The translations under genes and the position numbers were made by a program. The notes beneath the pieces are model-generated. The model worked only from the letters and a program-made list of their open reading frames with translations. It was not told the origin of the DNA and ran no database searches. Of a DNA stretch of 64,000 bases, positions 51,919 to 60,536 are shown one piece after another (the stretch's first letter is position 1; each line of letters starts with the position of its first letter). The stretch is from Anaerolineae bacterium (GTDB lineage Bacteria; Chloroflexota; Anaerolineae; Promineifilales; Promineifilaceae): NCBI GenBank assembly GCA_023382655.1, contig JAHDWK010000008.1, forward strand, positions 186,001-250,000, given 5' to 3'.

Positions 51919-52551
51919 TCAATCTCCTAACAATACCACCCGGCAGGGCGCGCCATCGCTGCCGGGGATGAGCAGGGGGAGACAGACCAATTGATACCCA
52001 CCAGGGGGAACGCCATCCAGCTTTAAGCCTTCCACGGGAATAACGCCCGCCGCCAACAAGATTTCATGGGGTTCCACCAGTTCCGTAAACGGCGCTACCG
52101 ACAGGTAATCTACGCCAATCAGCTTGACGCCATGGTCCACCAACCAGCGCGCGCCATCGGCCGTCACGGCCACATACTCCTCGTAAAAGCTGGTTTCGCC
52201 GGCCGCCCAGCGGGCGGCATTTTGTGTTTTGACCAGCAGTCGTTCTGTGCCCGGTGGAATGGGCAGCGCCGCCAACACATCGGCCGTCAGCGCGGTGGCG
52301 GTCATTGCCTCCACCAGCAGCGCCGGGCCAATAAGCGTGGACAAAGCCAGCGTCTCCACGCCGGCGCCGCCGGGTATAAAATGGGCGGGGGCGTCCAGAT
52401 GGGTGCCGGTATGTGCGCTCAAGCTCAGCCGGGTGACGGTGCAGATGTCGCCCTGTGCCAGGTCATACGGCCGTGTAAATTGCAGCGGCGGATCACCCGG
52501 CCAGACAATGAGATCGGGCGTAATGGGCAGGGTGATGTCGTAAATTTTCAT
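51919..52551 (-). CDS. Cyclase-family protein (kynurenine-formamidase-like)
   Basis: This 210-residue protein has the metal-binding signature SAHTGTHLDAPAHF and a YDITLPITPDLIVWPGDPP opening, typical of the cyclase/KynB group of Zn or Mn amidohydrolases. Other conserved parts are LLVKTQNA and GVDYLSVAPF. It could open or form a ring on a small amide; tryptophan breakdown genes are not nearby, so kynurenine is not assured. It lies 22 bases after the DUF58 gene on the same strand and may be in its operon. Confidence 0.87.
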   Translation of the reverse strand: MKIYDITLPITPDLIVWPGDPPLQFTRPYDLAQGDICTVTRLSLSAHTGTHLDAPAHFIPGGAGVETLALSTLIGPALLVEAMTATALTADVLAALPIPPGTERLLVKTQNAARWAAGETSFYEEYVAVTADGARWLVDHGVKLIGVDYLSVAPFTELVEPHEILLAAGVIPVEGLKLDGVPPGGYQLVCLPLLIPGSDGAPCRVVLLGD

Positions 52552-52573
52552 GGATTTGTCGCCTCGTCAACTG

Positions 52574-53854
52574 TCACCTTGTCACCCTGTCAGGCGCCCG
52601 CCACCGGTCTAAATCGTGGGGCGCAGCCACGAGGTAGGCGCTGAAACCGAGGCGGCGCGCCCGTTCCCGTACCTGTGCAAAGTTAGCGTCTGGTTCCACG
52701 GCCATGAGGACCGGGTTGTAACCGGCGCGGGCCAGCCGGTGCAGCGTCTGGCATACAGCCTCCGTACCCCGTGCGGTAATGGCCAGAATGGTAACGCCCC
52801 AACTGAGATGGGCGGTGGCTTCGGTGGCCCAGGCTGTCAGGGGCACAGTGTTTTCGTTTTCGATGCGGGCCAGCCGTTCCAGTATTTTGACCAGGTGGTT
52901 ACGGCCGTGACGCGGTGGAATCGCGGGCGGCAATAACGCAGTTGGGTTTGCCGACAGGGCCGCGGCCGTGTGGCGCAGCAGACGGCCGCTATTTTCATCA
53001 AAAACGGGGCCTTCCGCCATCGCCAACGGGTCAATGCCATTGGTAATCAGCCCCACCGCCTGCCGTTGGTTAACGAGATGTGCCGCCAATGAAGCGGCCA
53101 CTTCGATGGCCCACTCTATGGTGTTGGCGCGGGATTGGCGGGTATAGGAGTCGGTATGCAAGTCCAGGAGGACGGCTGTTTCCAACGAGATAGCCGGCTC
53201 ATAGGTGCGCACCAAAAGCTGGCGGGTGTGGGCGCTGGCCTTCCAGTTAATCTGCCGCAGCGAATCCCCGGAGCGGAATTCTCGCGCCCCCATCGGCCGC
53301 GCCGGGTCGGCAAAGAGCCGCTGCTGGCTGGCCAATATCCCAAAGGGCAGGCGCGACGGCAGCCCCAACCGCACCAACGGAATAATGCGCGGGTAAATAG
53401 TGATGTATTCGGCCGGAAGCTGGGCATGGCGCTCTGGCTGGATGCCAAAGAGGTCGCCCATCGTCAGGCGTAGCGGGCCGATCTGGTAAAAGCCCCGCCG
53501 TCGCGCGGCAATCGTGTACGTCAGCGCCACCTGTTTTTTGTGCCCCAGCGCCATCACCGTATTGACCGGCGGCCCCTGCCGCAACTGGACGGCCACACTT
53601 TCCGTCACCCGCACCCAGGGCACGGGTAACCGGCCTTCATTTTTCAGGTAAATGGTAATGGTTACTGACTCGCCCCAGAAGGAGTGCGTGGCGTATGTGC
53701 GCCCGCTGTGCAAATTCTTTGCTGTGCGGGGAACCACCCAGCGGCTCCAGGCATACACGCCAATGCAGACATAGATGATGTAAAAGACAAAATCAATCCG
53801 CAGCAAGAAGGCGATAGCCAGGAAAATCAGGATCAGGGTGGAAAATTGGTTCAT
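52574..53854 (-). CDS. DUF58 domain protein
   Basis: This 426-residue protein has two N-terminal membrane helices (LILIFLAIAFLLRIDFVFYIIYVCIGVYAW), an extracytoplasmic beta segment and the DUF58 core with PMGAREFRSGDSLRQINWKASAHTRQLLVRTYEPA, followed by a von Willebrand-like part (LLDLHTDSYT). DUF58 proteins work with MoxR ATPases as chaperone-like assembly systems. Its gene follows moxR by 60 bases, with a heptamer array between. The start is the ATG at 53854, next to TGAATTA repeats. Confidence 0.9.
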   Translation of the reverse strand: MNQFSTLILIFLAIAFLLRIDFVFYIIYVCIGVYAWSRWVVPRTAKNLHSGRTYATHSFWGESVTITIYLKNEGRLPVPWVRVTESVAVQLRQGPPVNTVMALGHKKQVALTYTIAARRRGFYQIGPLRLTMGDLFGIQPERHAQLPAEYITIYPRIIPLVRLGLPSRLPFGILASQQRLFADPARPMGAREFRSGDSLRQINWKASAHTRQLLVRTYEPAISLETAVLLDLHTDSYTRQSRANTIEWAIEVAASLAAHLVNQRQAVGLITNGIDPLAMAEGPVFDENSGRLLRHTAAALSANPTALLPPAIPPRHGRNHLVKILERLARIENENTVPLTAWATEATAHLSWGVTILAITARGTEAVCQTLHRLARAGYNPVLMAVEPDANFAQVRERARRLGFSAYLVAAPHDLDRWRAPDRVTR

Positions 53855-53857
53855 AGA

Positions 53858-53929
53858 AATTATGAATTATGAATTATGAAGGATGAAACCACTTCATAAT
53901 TCATAATTCCTAATTCATAATTCCCCTAT
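53858..53929. repeat. TGAATTA heptamer hairpin
   Basis: AATTATGAATTATGAATTATGAA-type units (written TGAATTA x3) are followed by TTCATAA-TTCATAA-TTCCTAA-TTCATAA-TTCCCC. It separates moxR and DUF58 and supplies the stop codon of moxR. Confidence 0.85.
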
Positions 53930-54859
53930 GTCTAGCGGTGTGTCTTTGAGAATATCGGCCAGGATACCGGCCGTGGTGAGACCACGCAGGGCGCTTTCGG
54001 GGTGGATGAGGCAGCGGTGCGCCAGGATGGATAGCGCCAGTGTTTTTACATCGTCGGGCAAGGTGTAGTCACGGCCGTGCATGGCGGCATGTGCCTGAAT
54101 CCCCCGATACAACGCATGACTGCCGCGAGGACTGGCCCCCAACACCAGATCTTTGTGGCGGCGGGTGGCAAATACCAGACGCACAATATAGTCCCGCACC
54201 GTGTCATCCACATGCACCTGCCATACTTGCTGCGCCAGTTCCGGCAGCCGGGCACCATCCACCACTTGCGTCAGCGTTTCAATGGGATGCACACCGCCCA
54301 GATTAAGCAGCATTTGTCCTTCCGCTTTTTCATCCAGATACCCCAGGCTGACCTTCATAAAAAAGCGGTCAAGTTGCGCTTCCGGCAAGGGGAACGTACC
54401 CTCATACTCCACCGGGTTTTGGGTAGCCATAACAAAGAACGGCCGGGCCAGCGGATACGTCACCCCATCCACCGTCACCTGCCGTTCCCCCATCGCCTCC
54501 AGCAAGGCTGATTGGGTGCGCGGCGTGGCCCGGTTAATTTCGTCTGCCAGCAAAATGTGGGTGAAGGCGGGGCCGGGAATAAAGGTGAATTTGTGCTGCT
54601 GCTGGTCAAAAATGGAGACGCCGGTCACGTCGTTAGGCAGCAGGTCGGGGGTACATTGCAACCGCTTAAACTGGATACCCAGGCTGACGGCGATAGCCCG
54701 CGCCAGCATGGTCTTGCCCACGCCGGGTACATCTTCCAGCAGGGCGTGTCCTTCGCACAGCAAGGCTACTGCCAGCAGTTCCAGCGACGGCCGTTTGCCG
54801 ATGATGACCTTTTCCACATTGTTAATCAGTTGTTGGGTGAATGTTTGGATTTCTTGCAT
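53915..54859 (-). CDS. MoxR-family AAA ATPase
   Basis: This 314-residue ATPase has EDVPGVGKTMLARAIA (Walker A), LADEINRATPRTQSALLEAM (Walker B), ATQNPVEYEGTFPLPEAQLDRFF (sensor 1 and arginine finger) and GASPRGSHALYRGIQAHAAMHGR (sensor 2), all typical of MoxR. It acts as a chaperone with the DUF58 protein downstream. ATG at 54859 is used; upstream residues in the same frame are encoded by a heptamer array. The last residues EL and the stop come from the TGAATTA array. Confidence 0.93.
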   Translation of the reverse strand: MQEIQTFTQQLINNVEKVIIGKRPSLELLAVALLCEGHALLEDVPGVGKTMLARAIAVSLGIQFKRLQCTPDLLPNDVTGVSIFDQQQHKFTFIPGPAFTHILLADEINRATPRTQSALLEAMGERQVTVDGVTYPLARPFFVMATQNPVEYEGTFPLPEAQLDRFFMKVSLGYLDEKAEGQMLLNLGGVHPIETLTQVVDGARLPELAQQVWQVHVDDTVRDYIVRLVFATRRHKDLVLGASPRGSHALYRGIQAHAAMHGRDYTLPDDVKTLALSILAHRCLIHPESALRGLTTAGILADILKDTPLDIGEL

Positions 54860-54868
54860 GATGTAATA

Positions 54869-54918
54869 AGGAGATTGGAGATTAGGGGTTAAAGCAATCG
54901 CCAATCTCTAATCTCTCC
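54869..54918. repeat. GGAGATT heptamer hairpin
   Basis: GGAGATT-GGAGATT-AGGGGTT on the left and CCAATCTC-TAATCTCT on the right enclose AAAGCAATCG. It lies between the lipoprotein gene and moxR. Confidence 0.75.
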
Positions 54919-54920
54919 GC

Positions 54921-55964
54921 TTAATTTTCCGCCGCTGGATCAGGAATATCCACCGGTTCGTTGATGTCCCGGTTTGTTACCGTACCGCTGGTGGTGATTG
55001 TTTCACCATCTACCGTTATCAACGTCAGGGTCAACTCCTGATGGCGGGTGATAAAATCCTCCTTGCTAATCCAGAGGATGGTGTGGAAGAAGGATTCCGC
55101 CAGGTTATCAATAATTTGCGCGGAAGCGTCATCGCTAAAATACTCGGCAAAGTAGAGTTCTGAATCCAGTTCGACCTCAATTTCATAGACGGGAATACCT
55201 TCCCATTCACGTTCGCCCACAATTTCGGCCGCCACGATGAAGTCTGGGTTGATGCTCATTTCAAATTCAAGCTGGTCTGCCATTCCCATTTGCTGCAAAA
55301 AATCTTCGGGCAATTGCTCCCACTCACCATCGCTGTCCTCCCGCAGCCAGAGCAAACCATCCTGGTAGACCATTTGCGCGGTAGTGGTAATGGGTTCGGG
55401 GTAGTCAGCAATTTCGATGATGATGGTCATCTCGCAAAAGGCATTTGCCGGTACTTCGCGTTGACATTCCATGATTTGGGTTTGGGTGAAACCTGTAGAA
55501 GCTGTCACCTGCACCTGTTCTTGGGTTAATGTTTCCACCTTGTTCTGTGCCTCTTCAGACTTGAGCAGAATAGTCAAGGCATCCAGAGGGGCATCAGTGG
55601 TTGTTTCATTTGGTTTTGTCGGTTCAGCCGCCGTCGTGGCTGCCCCCGTTGCCGTGGCGTTCACCCGCACGCCGGGCGTGGCCGACGCCCGTACCGTTGG
55701 TGTGGCGCTGGGGCTTTTAGTTGCCGTCTCCTCCGGTGTGGGTTCCAGCGTGGCGGTAAACGTAGGCGCTGGCGTCGCCGTATTGGTCGTCGTTGGTTCC
55801 AGCGTGGCTGTAGCAGTGGGGGTATGGGTGCTGGTGGGCACGGCCATATCGGTCGCCGGCACCACTACCACCTCTGTTGGCTGTGGAGTTGCCGTGGGCG
55901 TCACCTCTCCCCCACAAGCCGCCAATACCAACAGCAGAAAAAGAATAATGATCAACTTTGGCAC
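54921..55964 (-). CDS. Lipoprotein with LppX/LprG-like domain
   Basis: This 347-residue protein has a lipobox (LLVLAAC) followed by about 90 residues of Thr/Pro/Ala linker (TPTATPQPTE and similar). The folded part (about 125-345) contains ITIIIEIADYPEP-like and VYEIEVELDSE strands and an NRDINEPVDIPDP ending that recalls lipid-carrier lipoproteins of the LppX/LprAFG or LolA-like fold. The assignment rests on that ending and on strand pattern. It would be anchored at the outer face. It is upstream of moxR-DUF58, but a direct link is not shown. Confidence 0.75.
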   Translation of the reverse strand: MPKLIIILFLLLVLAACGGEVTPTATPQPTEVVVVPATDMAVPTSTHTPTATATLEPTTTNTATPAPTFTATLEPTPEETATKSPSATPTVRASATPGVRVNATATGAATTAAEPTKPNETTTDAPLDALTILLKSEEAQNKVETLTQEQVQVTASTGFTQTQIMECQREVPANAFCEMTIIIEIADYPEPITTTAQMVYQDGLLWLREDSDGEWEQLPEDFLQQMGMADQLEFEMSINPDFIVAAEIVGEREWEGIPVYEIEVELDSELYFAEYFSDDASAQIIDNLAESFFHTILWISKEDFITRHQELTLTLITVDGETITTSGTVTNRDINEPVDIPDPAAEN

Positions 55965-55978
55965 AATGATCCTCCTGA

Positions 55979-56755
55979 TTATTTTGACTTATTTTGGACC
56001 AGCCGTTGGATTTCGTTCTCAAAACGGGTGTCCGGGGTAAACATGAGATGCAGGCGACGCACGACGGCCGTGCGCGCCGCCAGATATGCCGCCAACAATT
56101 CCCGCAAATGCCCGGCCGTTGCCTTCGCATCCCGATTAAAATAAGCCGTCAACAATCCCTGACGGGCCGGTTCTTCCGGCGGCAGCACTGCCAGCAACGG
56201 CGGCAGTGTAAAATGCAGCAATTCCAGGTAAATGGTGAACGGTTTGTCCCGGTCGCCGCGTAACACCTGCCGGTACACGTCCCAAAACATCACCCAGAAA
56301 CGTTCGTCAAGCTGCTCCAGTTCGGCGGCGGTCATGCGCGGCAGCGGCAGCATCGCCTGAGTACAGGCGGCCTGGTACTGTTCCGCCCAACCGTTGTGGT
56401 CCTTCAAAATGCGAATGTCCCGATCCCAGGGATTGGGCGGCAGTGCCAGCGTTTCATAGCGGTAATCCACTTTAGCGCCATTGCTGTAGAGGGTGATGTG
56501 GAAGTACGGCCGTACATGCACGGCATCAAACGAGCGGGCGGGCACATAGGGCATTACCGAGCGCACAAATTCCCGCCGCCCCGCCCAGGCCGTTTCCCTG
56601 GCAGCGTCATCGGCAAACACCAGGGCCACATCCAGGTCAGAGTAGGCGTCGTCACGGCGACGGCCGTAAGACCCCGCCAAAAAACAGGCGGCCACACCCT
56701 TCTCGGCCAACACCCGTTGCTGCAACCGCGTAATCACTCGTTCCTGTTCAAACAT
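55979..56755 (-). CDS. Nucleotidyltransferase-domain protein
   Basis: This 258-residue protein has the Pol-beta-like motif LAGSYGRRRDDAYSDLDVALVF (GS then D-x-D) and a third acidic residue candidate in KVDYRYE. The C-terminal half is helical (ERFWVMFWDVYRQVLRGDRDKPF). The layout resembles aminoglycoside adenylyltransferases and other stand-alone nucleotidyltransferases, but the substrate cannot be told. ATG at 56755 is preferred; an upstream ATG would translate a heptamer array. It ends shortly after the lipoprotein start on the same strand. Confidence 0.8.
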   Translation of the reverse strand: MFEQERVITRLQQRVLAEKGVAACFLAGSYGRRRDDAYSDLDVALVFADDAARETAWAGRREFVRSVMPYVPARSFDAVHVRPYFHITLYSNGAKVDYRYETLALPPNPWDRDIRILKDHNGWAEQYQAACTQAMLPLPRMTAAELEQLDERFWVMFWDVYRQVLRGDRDKPFTIYLELLHFTLPPLLAVLPPEEPARQGLLTAYFNRDAKATAGHLRELLAAYLAARTAVVRRLHLMFTPDTRFENEIQRLVQNKSK

Positions 56756-56756
56756 G

Positions 56757-56815
56757 ATTCGTAATCCGTGATTCGTGACCCACAATCGGGGGGATTATAC
56801 TCCGTTTCGCGTGAT
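56757..56815. repeat. CGTAATCC heptamer words and a TATAAT box in a divergent region
   Basis: ATTCGTAATCCGTGATTCGTG is followed by ACCCACAATCGG, a short array at the start of the nucleotidyltransferase gene. GATATAATAGG at about 56813 carries a TATAAT for the rightward genes. Confidence 0.5.
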
Positions 56816-56859
56816 ATAATAGGCACGTGGATTGAATTGGAAAGGCAAAGGGAATGCTT

Positions 56860-56931
56860 CTTTTCTTCTTTATCTTTATCCCTTTTGCTTCTTTGCCTCT
56901 TTGCGTCAAATTTTCAACAAGGAGAAAAAGG
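56860..56931 (+). promoter_or_regulatory. CTTTGCG repeat leader with AAGGAG ribosome site
   Basis: A pyrimidine tract (CTTCTTTATCTTTATCCC, then GCTTCTTTGCCTCTTTGCG) leads to TCAAATTTTCAACAAGGAG before the ATG at 56932. It matches the leaders before 760 and 6091. Confidence 0.5.
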
Positions 56932-57327
56932 ATGCATATTCAGATCACCGATGTGCTGTTTGATACGGAAACAGATATTCTGATGGTGGAGTTTTCCAAC
57001 CCATTTGGCGTGGGGGTTGGTGAGTGGCGAGGGGAAATGCCTCCTGAACGGTACAGCCACCATCATGTGGAGATTGAAACCGCCAGTCGCCTCACCTGGG
57101 GGCAGAACATTGTGCCCGCACCAGATGAAAATTTTGTCATTGATTATGACCTGAACCAATTGGTGACGCTGCAAGGCAAGCTGGAATCAATTCAGCCTGA
57201 TGGCGTCGCCTATCTACTTATTGGCGCGGCGCTGGTGACGGTGAAAGCAAGCGGCGAACCATTACCCCTGGATAGTTTCGTGCGCATCCATGCCGACAAA
57301 ATCATCCTCTTCCCCTATGAAGCCTGA
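56932..57327 (+). CDS. Hypothetical protein, 131 residues
   Basis: This small soluble, acidic protein looks like all-beta (DVLFDTETDILMVEFSNPFGVGVGEW, LTWGQNIVPAPDENFVIDYDLNQLVTLQGKLESI). It has no signal peptide. AAGGAGAAAAAGG before the ATG at 56932 is a strong start; an earlier frame extension is excluded because it translates the leader. It ends 11 bases inside the beta-helix gene, so the two are translationally coupled. I do not recognise the family. Confidence 0.75.
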   Translation: MHIQITDVLFDTETDILMVEFSNPFGVGVGEWRGEMPPERYSHHHVEIETASRLTWGQNIVPAPDENFVIDYDLNQLVTLQGKLESIQPDGVAYLLIGAALVTVKASGEPLPLDSFVRIHADKIILFPYEA

Positions 57328-58588
57328 ATTTGGTAGACTGATCGCTTACGCTCTGTTCGGCGGCTGGTGCTGTGCCCTGGCGCTCTTTTGCCTGCGGCCA
57401 TTGGCGGCCCAATCTCAGCCATCTGGCGGCCCGGCCATTCTGTGCCCGCCACTCCCTCCATCCACCGGATCGGTGATTGCTGTCGCCGACGAGGCGACGC
57501 TGCGTGATCAGGCATATAACGCCCCGCCGGGCACAACTCTCCTGATTCAGCCCGGCGTGTACCAGATGCAGGGGTTTGTCCATATTGTTAATGCCGGGAT
57601 CAGTTTACGGGGGACAACGGGCAACCGGCAGGACGTGATTCTTGATTTTGGCGGGATGGTGGGTGGGCATTTTGGTATTCTGGTGGAAGCAGATGATGTT
57701 ACTATCGCCGACCTGACGATTCAGAATGCCAACGATCATGGCGTTTCCATTCAAGGCAGAGACCGGCCCATTCTCTATAATTTGCACGTCCGCGACATTG
57801 GCGATCAGTTGGTGAAGGTTAATCCCTTTGCCAACGGCAGCGAAGATGGCCTGCTGGCCTGTTCGCGGTTGGAATACACCACCACCGCACCCGACGAATA
57901 CACCAACGGCATCAGCGCCCATGACGCCCATCGTTGGACGGTGCGTGACAACGAGTGGTATCGCATCCGCACACCAGGTAACAGCCCCGTGCCTACCATA
58001 TTATTCTGGTCTGGGTCTTCGGGTACGGTGGTAGAACGCAACTTGCTGGTGGATTGTTACCAGGGTATTTCTTTTGGTAATGCCGGTCATGGCGCGGGCG
58101 ACCACCTCGGCGGCATTGTGCGCAATAACATGATTTACGCCAGCCAACCGCATGATGTGGTGATTGAAATGGTTCATGCCACCGGCTGGCTGGTGGCGCA
58201 TAACACGGCACTGCTGCTCAACCCGGGGCCTGGCCTGACGTGGGGCATGGAAGCCCGTTTTGACGACAGCCAGGGCACATTCGCCTATAATCTGACGAAT
58301 ATGGACATCTGGGGCAACCGGGATGGGGCCAACGGCACACTGACCGGCAACCTGACCAATGCCCAAAGCAGCTGGTTTGTGAATGCAGCAGTGGGCAATT
58401 TACATCTGGCGGCCACGGCCGTAGCCGCCATTGATCAAGCTGCTTCTCTACCTCAGGTGACGGATGATTTTGACGGCGACGGCCGTCCCATCGGCCCCGC
58501 CCCCGACATCGGCGCGGACGAATACGGCGGGGCACCGTTTGAACCGACTGCCTGGATTTATTTACCATTTATCACGAAACTACCCTAA
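57317..58588 (+). CDS. Secreted right-handed beta-helix protein
   Basis: This 423-residue protein has a signal peptide (LIAYALFGGWCCALALFCLRPLAA) and repeated beta-helix rungs: TTLLIQPGVYQMQGFVHI, ISLRGTTGNRQDVILDF, VTIADLTIQNANDHGVSI, NGISAHDAHRWTVRDN, GISFGNAGHGAGDHLGG. This is the parallel beta-helix of polysaccharide lyases, pectinases and related carbohydrate-binding proteins. A DIGADEYGG calcium-like ending is followed by the C-terminus WIYLPFITKLP. It is next to GH20 and GH1 genes, so a role in glycan use is likely, but no catalytic residues are clear. Confidence 0.82.
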   Translation: MKPEFGRLIAYALFGGWCCALALFCLRPLAAQSQPSGGPAILCPPLPPSTGSVIAVADEATLRDQAYNAPPGTTLLIQPGVYQMQGFVHIVNAGISLRGTTGNRQDVILDFGGMVGGHFGILVEADDVTIADLTIQNANDHGVSIQGRDRPILYNLHVRDIGDQLVKVNPFANGSEDGLLACSRLEYTTTAPDEYTNGISAHDAHRWTVRDNEWYRIRTPGNSPVPTILFWSGSSGTVVERNLLVDCYQGISFGNAGHGAGDHLGGIVRNNMIYASQPHDVVIEMVHATGWLVAHNTALLLNPGPGLTWGMEARFDDSQGTFAYNLTNMDIWGNRDGANGTLTGNLTNAQSSWFVNAAVGNLHLAATAVAAIDQAASLPQVTDDFDGDGRPIGPAPDIGADEYGGAPFEPTAWIYLPFITKLP

Positions 58589-58601
58589 ACACAGGATAGC
58601 T

Positions 58602-60476
58602 ATGAACAACCCGATCCTCCTCCCCCACCCACAATCCATCACGTACACAGGGCACATTTTTAGCCTGCCAGAAACCGGGCTGATCGCGCTGCACGGTAAT
58701 GACATACCGGCGATGATGTTCACGGCCGTCTGGCTGCAAGACGCGCTGTTTGAACATGCCGGCGCGGATTATGAACTGGTAGGGGGCACGGCCGTGCCCC
58801 CCGAACAGATCATCATACAACTCAGCCTTACCCCCGGCAGCGTGCGTCATGAACAAGGGTATGAATTAACGGTGGTAGACGGCCGTGTGGACATCATCGC
58901 CAACAGCATCCCCGGCCTCTTTTATGCCGTACAGACCCTCGCCCAACTGCTGGAACAAGTTGGTAACGAGTTACCCACCGTGCGCTGCCGCGATTGGCCG
59001 GATTTTCCCCAACGCGGCGTCATGCTGGACATCAGCCGCAACAAAGTGCCCACCCTGGAAACAGTGCTGGATCTGGTAGACATGCTGGCAAGCTGGAAAA
59101 TCAACCAGCTCCAGCTTTACACCGAACACACCTTCGCCTACCGTCGCCACCCCCTTGTCTGGCAAGAGGCCTCCCCCTTCACAGCCGAAGAAATCCTCAC
59201 CCTGGACGCTTATTGCCACGACCGCTGCCTGGAACTGGTGCCCAACCAGAACACCTTCGGCCATATGCACCACTGGCTCAAACATCCCGCCTACCAACAC
59301 CTGGCCGAAAAAGCGGACGGGGCACAGACGCCCTGGGGGTATTACAACCCGGAACCTTTTTCGCTCTCCCCGGCCGTGCCCGGCAGCCTGGATTTGGTGC
59401 GGGATTTGCTGGATGAACTGCTGCCCAATTTCCGCAGCCGCCAGGTGAATGTGGGTGGCGATGAAACCTATGATGTGGGGCAGGGTTTGAGCAAGGAACT
59501 GGTCGCCGAGAAGGGGAAAGGGCGCGTTTACCTGGAACATCTGCTGAAAATTTACCGCGAAGTGAAATCGCGCGGCCGTACCATGCAGTTTTGGGGCGAC
59601 ATCATCATGGAACACCCGGAATTGACCCGCGAACTGCCGCGTGACCTGATTGCTTTGGAATGGGGGTATGAAGCGGGGCATCCATTTGCCGAACACGGCC
59701 GTCTCTTTGCTGAATCGGGTGTGCCATTTTACGTTTGCCCCGGTACGTCTAGCTGGAATACGCTGGGTGGTCGGACAAATAACGCCATTGGTAATTTGCA
59801 AAACGCGGCGCGGCACGGCCGTACACATGGCGCCATCGGTTATCTCATCACCGACTGGGGCGACAACGGCCACATGCAGCCGTTGCCCGTCAGCTACCTG
59901 GGATTTACCGTCGGTGCGGCACTCGCCTGGGCGGAGGAAGCCAACCGAGGGCTGGACGTACCATCTGCCCTCAACCTGTTTGCCTTCCGGGACGACGCCG
60001 GCATCATGGGCCAACTGGCGTATGAGTTAGGCAATGTGTACGAAATCACCGGCATTCCCAGTTTCAACGGCACGCCTTATTTTTACGGCCTGGTATATGA
60101 CCTGGCACAGATGGTCAATGCCGATGACCCCGCCGAAACAGCGACGCGGATGCAAAATTTGGCGAAGGCGGTCACGGCCGTAGACGACCTGTTAACCCGC
60201 CTGCCCCAAACCGATATGCAACGGGACGACGCCGACCTGATCCGGCAAGAGTTCACCTGGGCGGCTAACATGATCAAACACGGCTGCCGCCGCCTCATCT
60301 GGGCAGCGGGCCGGGCGCTGGGCCAGGAAGACCATGCCCTACGGCAAGACCTGGCGAGCGAGACGGAATCGTTATTAGCTGAATTTGAACAGGTATGGCA
60401 CGGCCGTAATCGCCCCGGCGGTTTCCCCGCCAGCCTGGCCCGCCTGCAAAAAATGGCGGCAGATTACCAGGTTTAA
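58602..60476 (+). CDS. GH20 beta-N-acetylhexosaminidase
   Basis: This 624-residue enzyme removes terminal N-acetylglucosamine or N-acetylgalactosamine. An N-terminal GH20b-like domain (to about 125, GLFYAVQTLAQLL) precedes the TIM barrel, which begins WPDFPQRGVMLDISRNKVPT. The catalytic Asp-Glu pair is in VNVGGDETYDVGQG. Further residues FYVCPGTSSWNTLGGR match the family. There is no signal peptide, so it is cytoplasmic. ATG at 58602 with AGGATAG upstream is chosen. It is followed by a GH1 gene. Confidence 0.88.
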   Translation: MNNPILLPHPQSITYTGHIFSLPETGLIALHGNDIPAMMFTAVWLQDALFEHAGADYELVGGTAVPPEQIIIQLSLTPGSVRHEQGYELTVVDGRVDIIANSIPGLFYAVQTLAQLLEQVGNELPTVRCRDWPDFPQRGVMLDISRNKVPTLETVLDLVDMLASWKINQLQLYTEHTFAYRRHPLVWQEASPFTAEEILTLDAYCHDRCLELVPNQNTFGHMHHWLKHPAYQHLAEKADGAQTPWGYYNPEPFSLSPAVPGSLDLVRDLLDELLPNFRSRQVNVGGDETYDVGQGLSKELVAEKGKGRVYLEHLLKIYREVKSRGRTMQFWGDIIMEHPELTRELPRDLIALEWGYEAGHPFAEHGRLFAESGVPFYVCPGTSSWNTLGGRTNNAIGNLQNAARHGRTHGAIGYLITDWGDNGHMQPLPVSYLGFTVGAALAWAEEANRGLDVPSALNLFAFRDDAGIMGQLAYELGNVYEITGIPSFNGTPYFYGLVYDLAQMVNADDPAETATRMQNLAKAVTAVDDLLTRLPQTDMQRDDADLIRQEFTWAANMIKHGCRRLIWAAGRALGQEDHALRQDLASETESLLAEFEQVWHGRNRPGGFPASLARLQKMAADYQV

Positions 60477-60481
60477 TCTAC

Positions 60482-60511
60482 ACCCTAAGGGTTTTCTGAA
60501 ACCCTTAGGGT
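60482..60511. repeat. ACCCTAAGGGTTT hairpin
   Basis: The arms 60482-60494 and 60499-60511 pair perfectly over 13 bp around TCTG. There is no T-run. It lies between the GH20 and GH1 genes and is not of the heptamer type. Confidence 0.8.
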
Positions 60512-60536
60512 CTTCCATCACACACAAAGGACACCC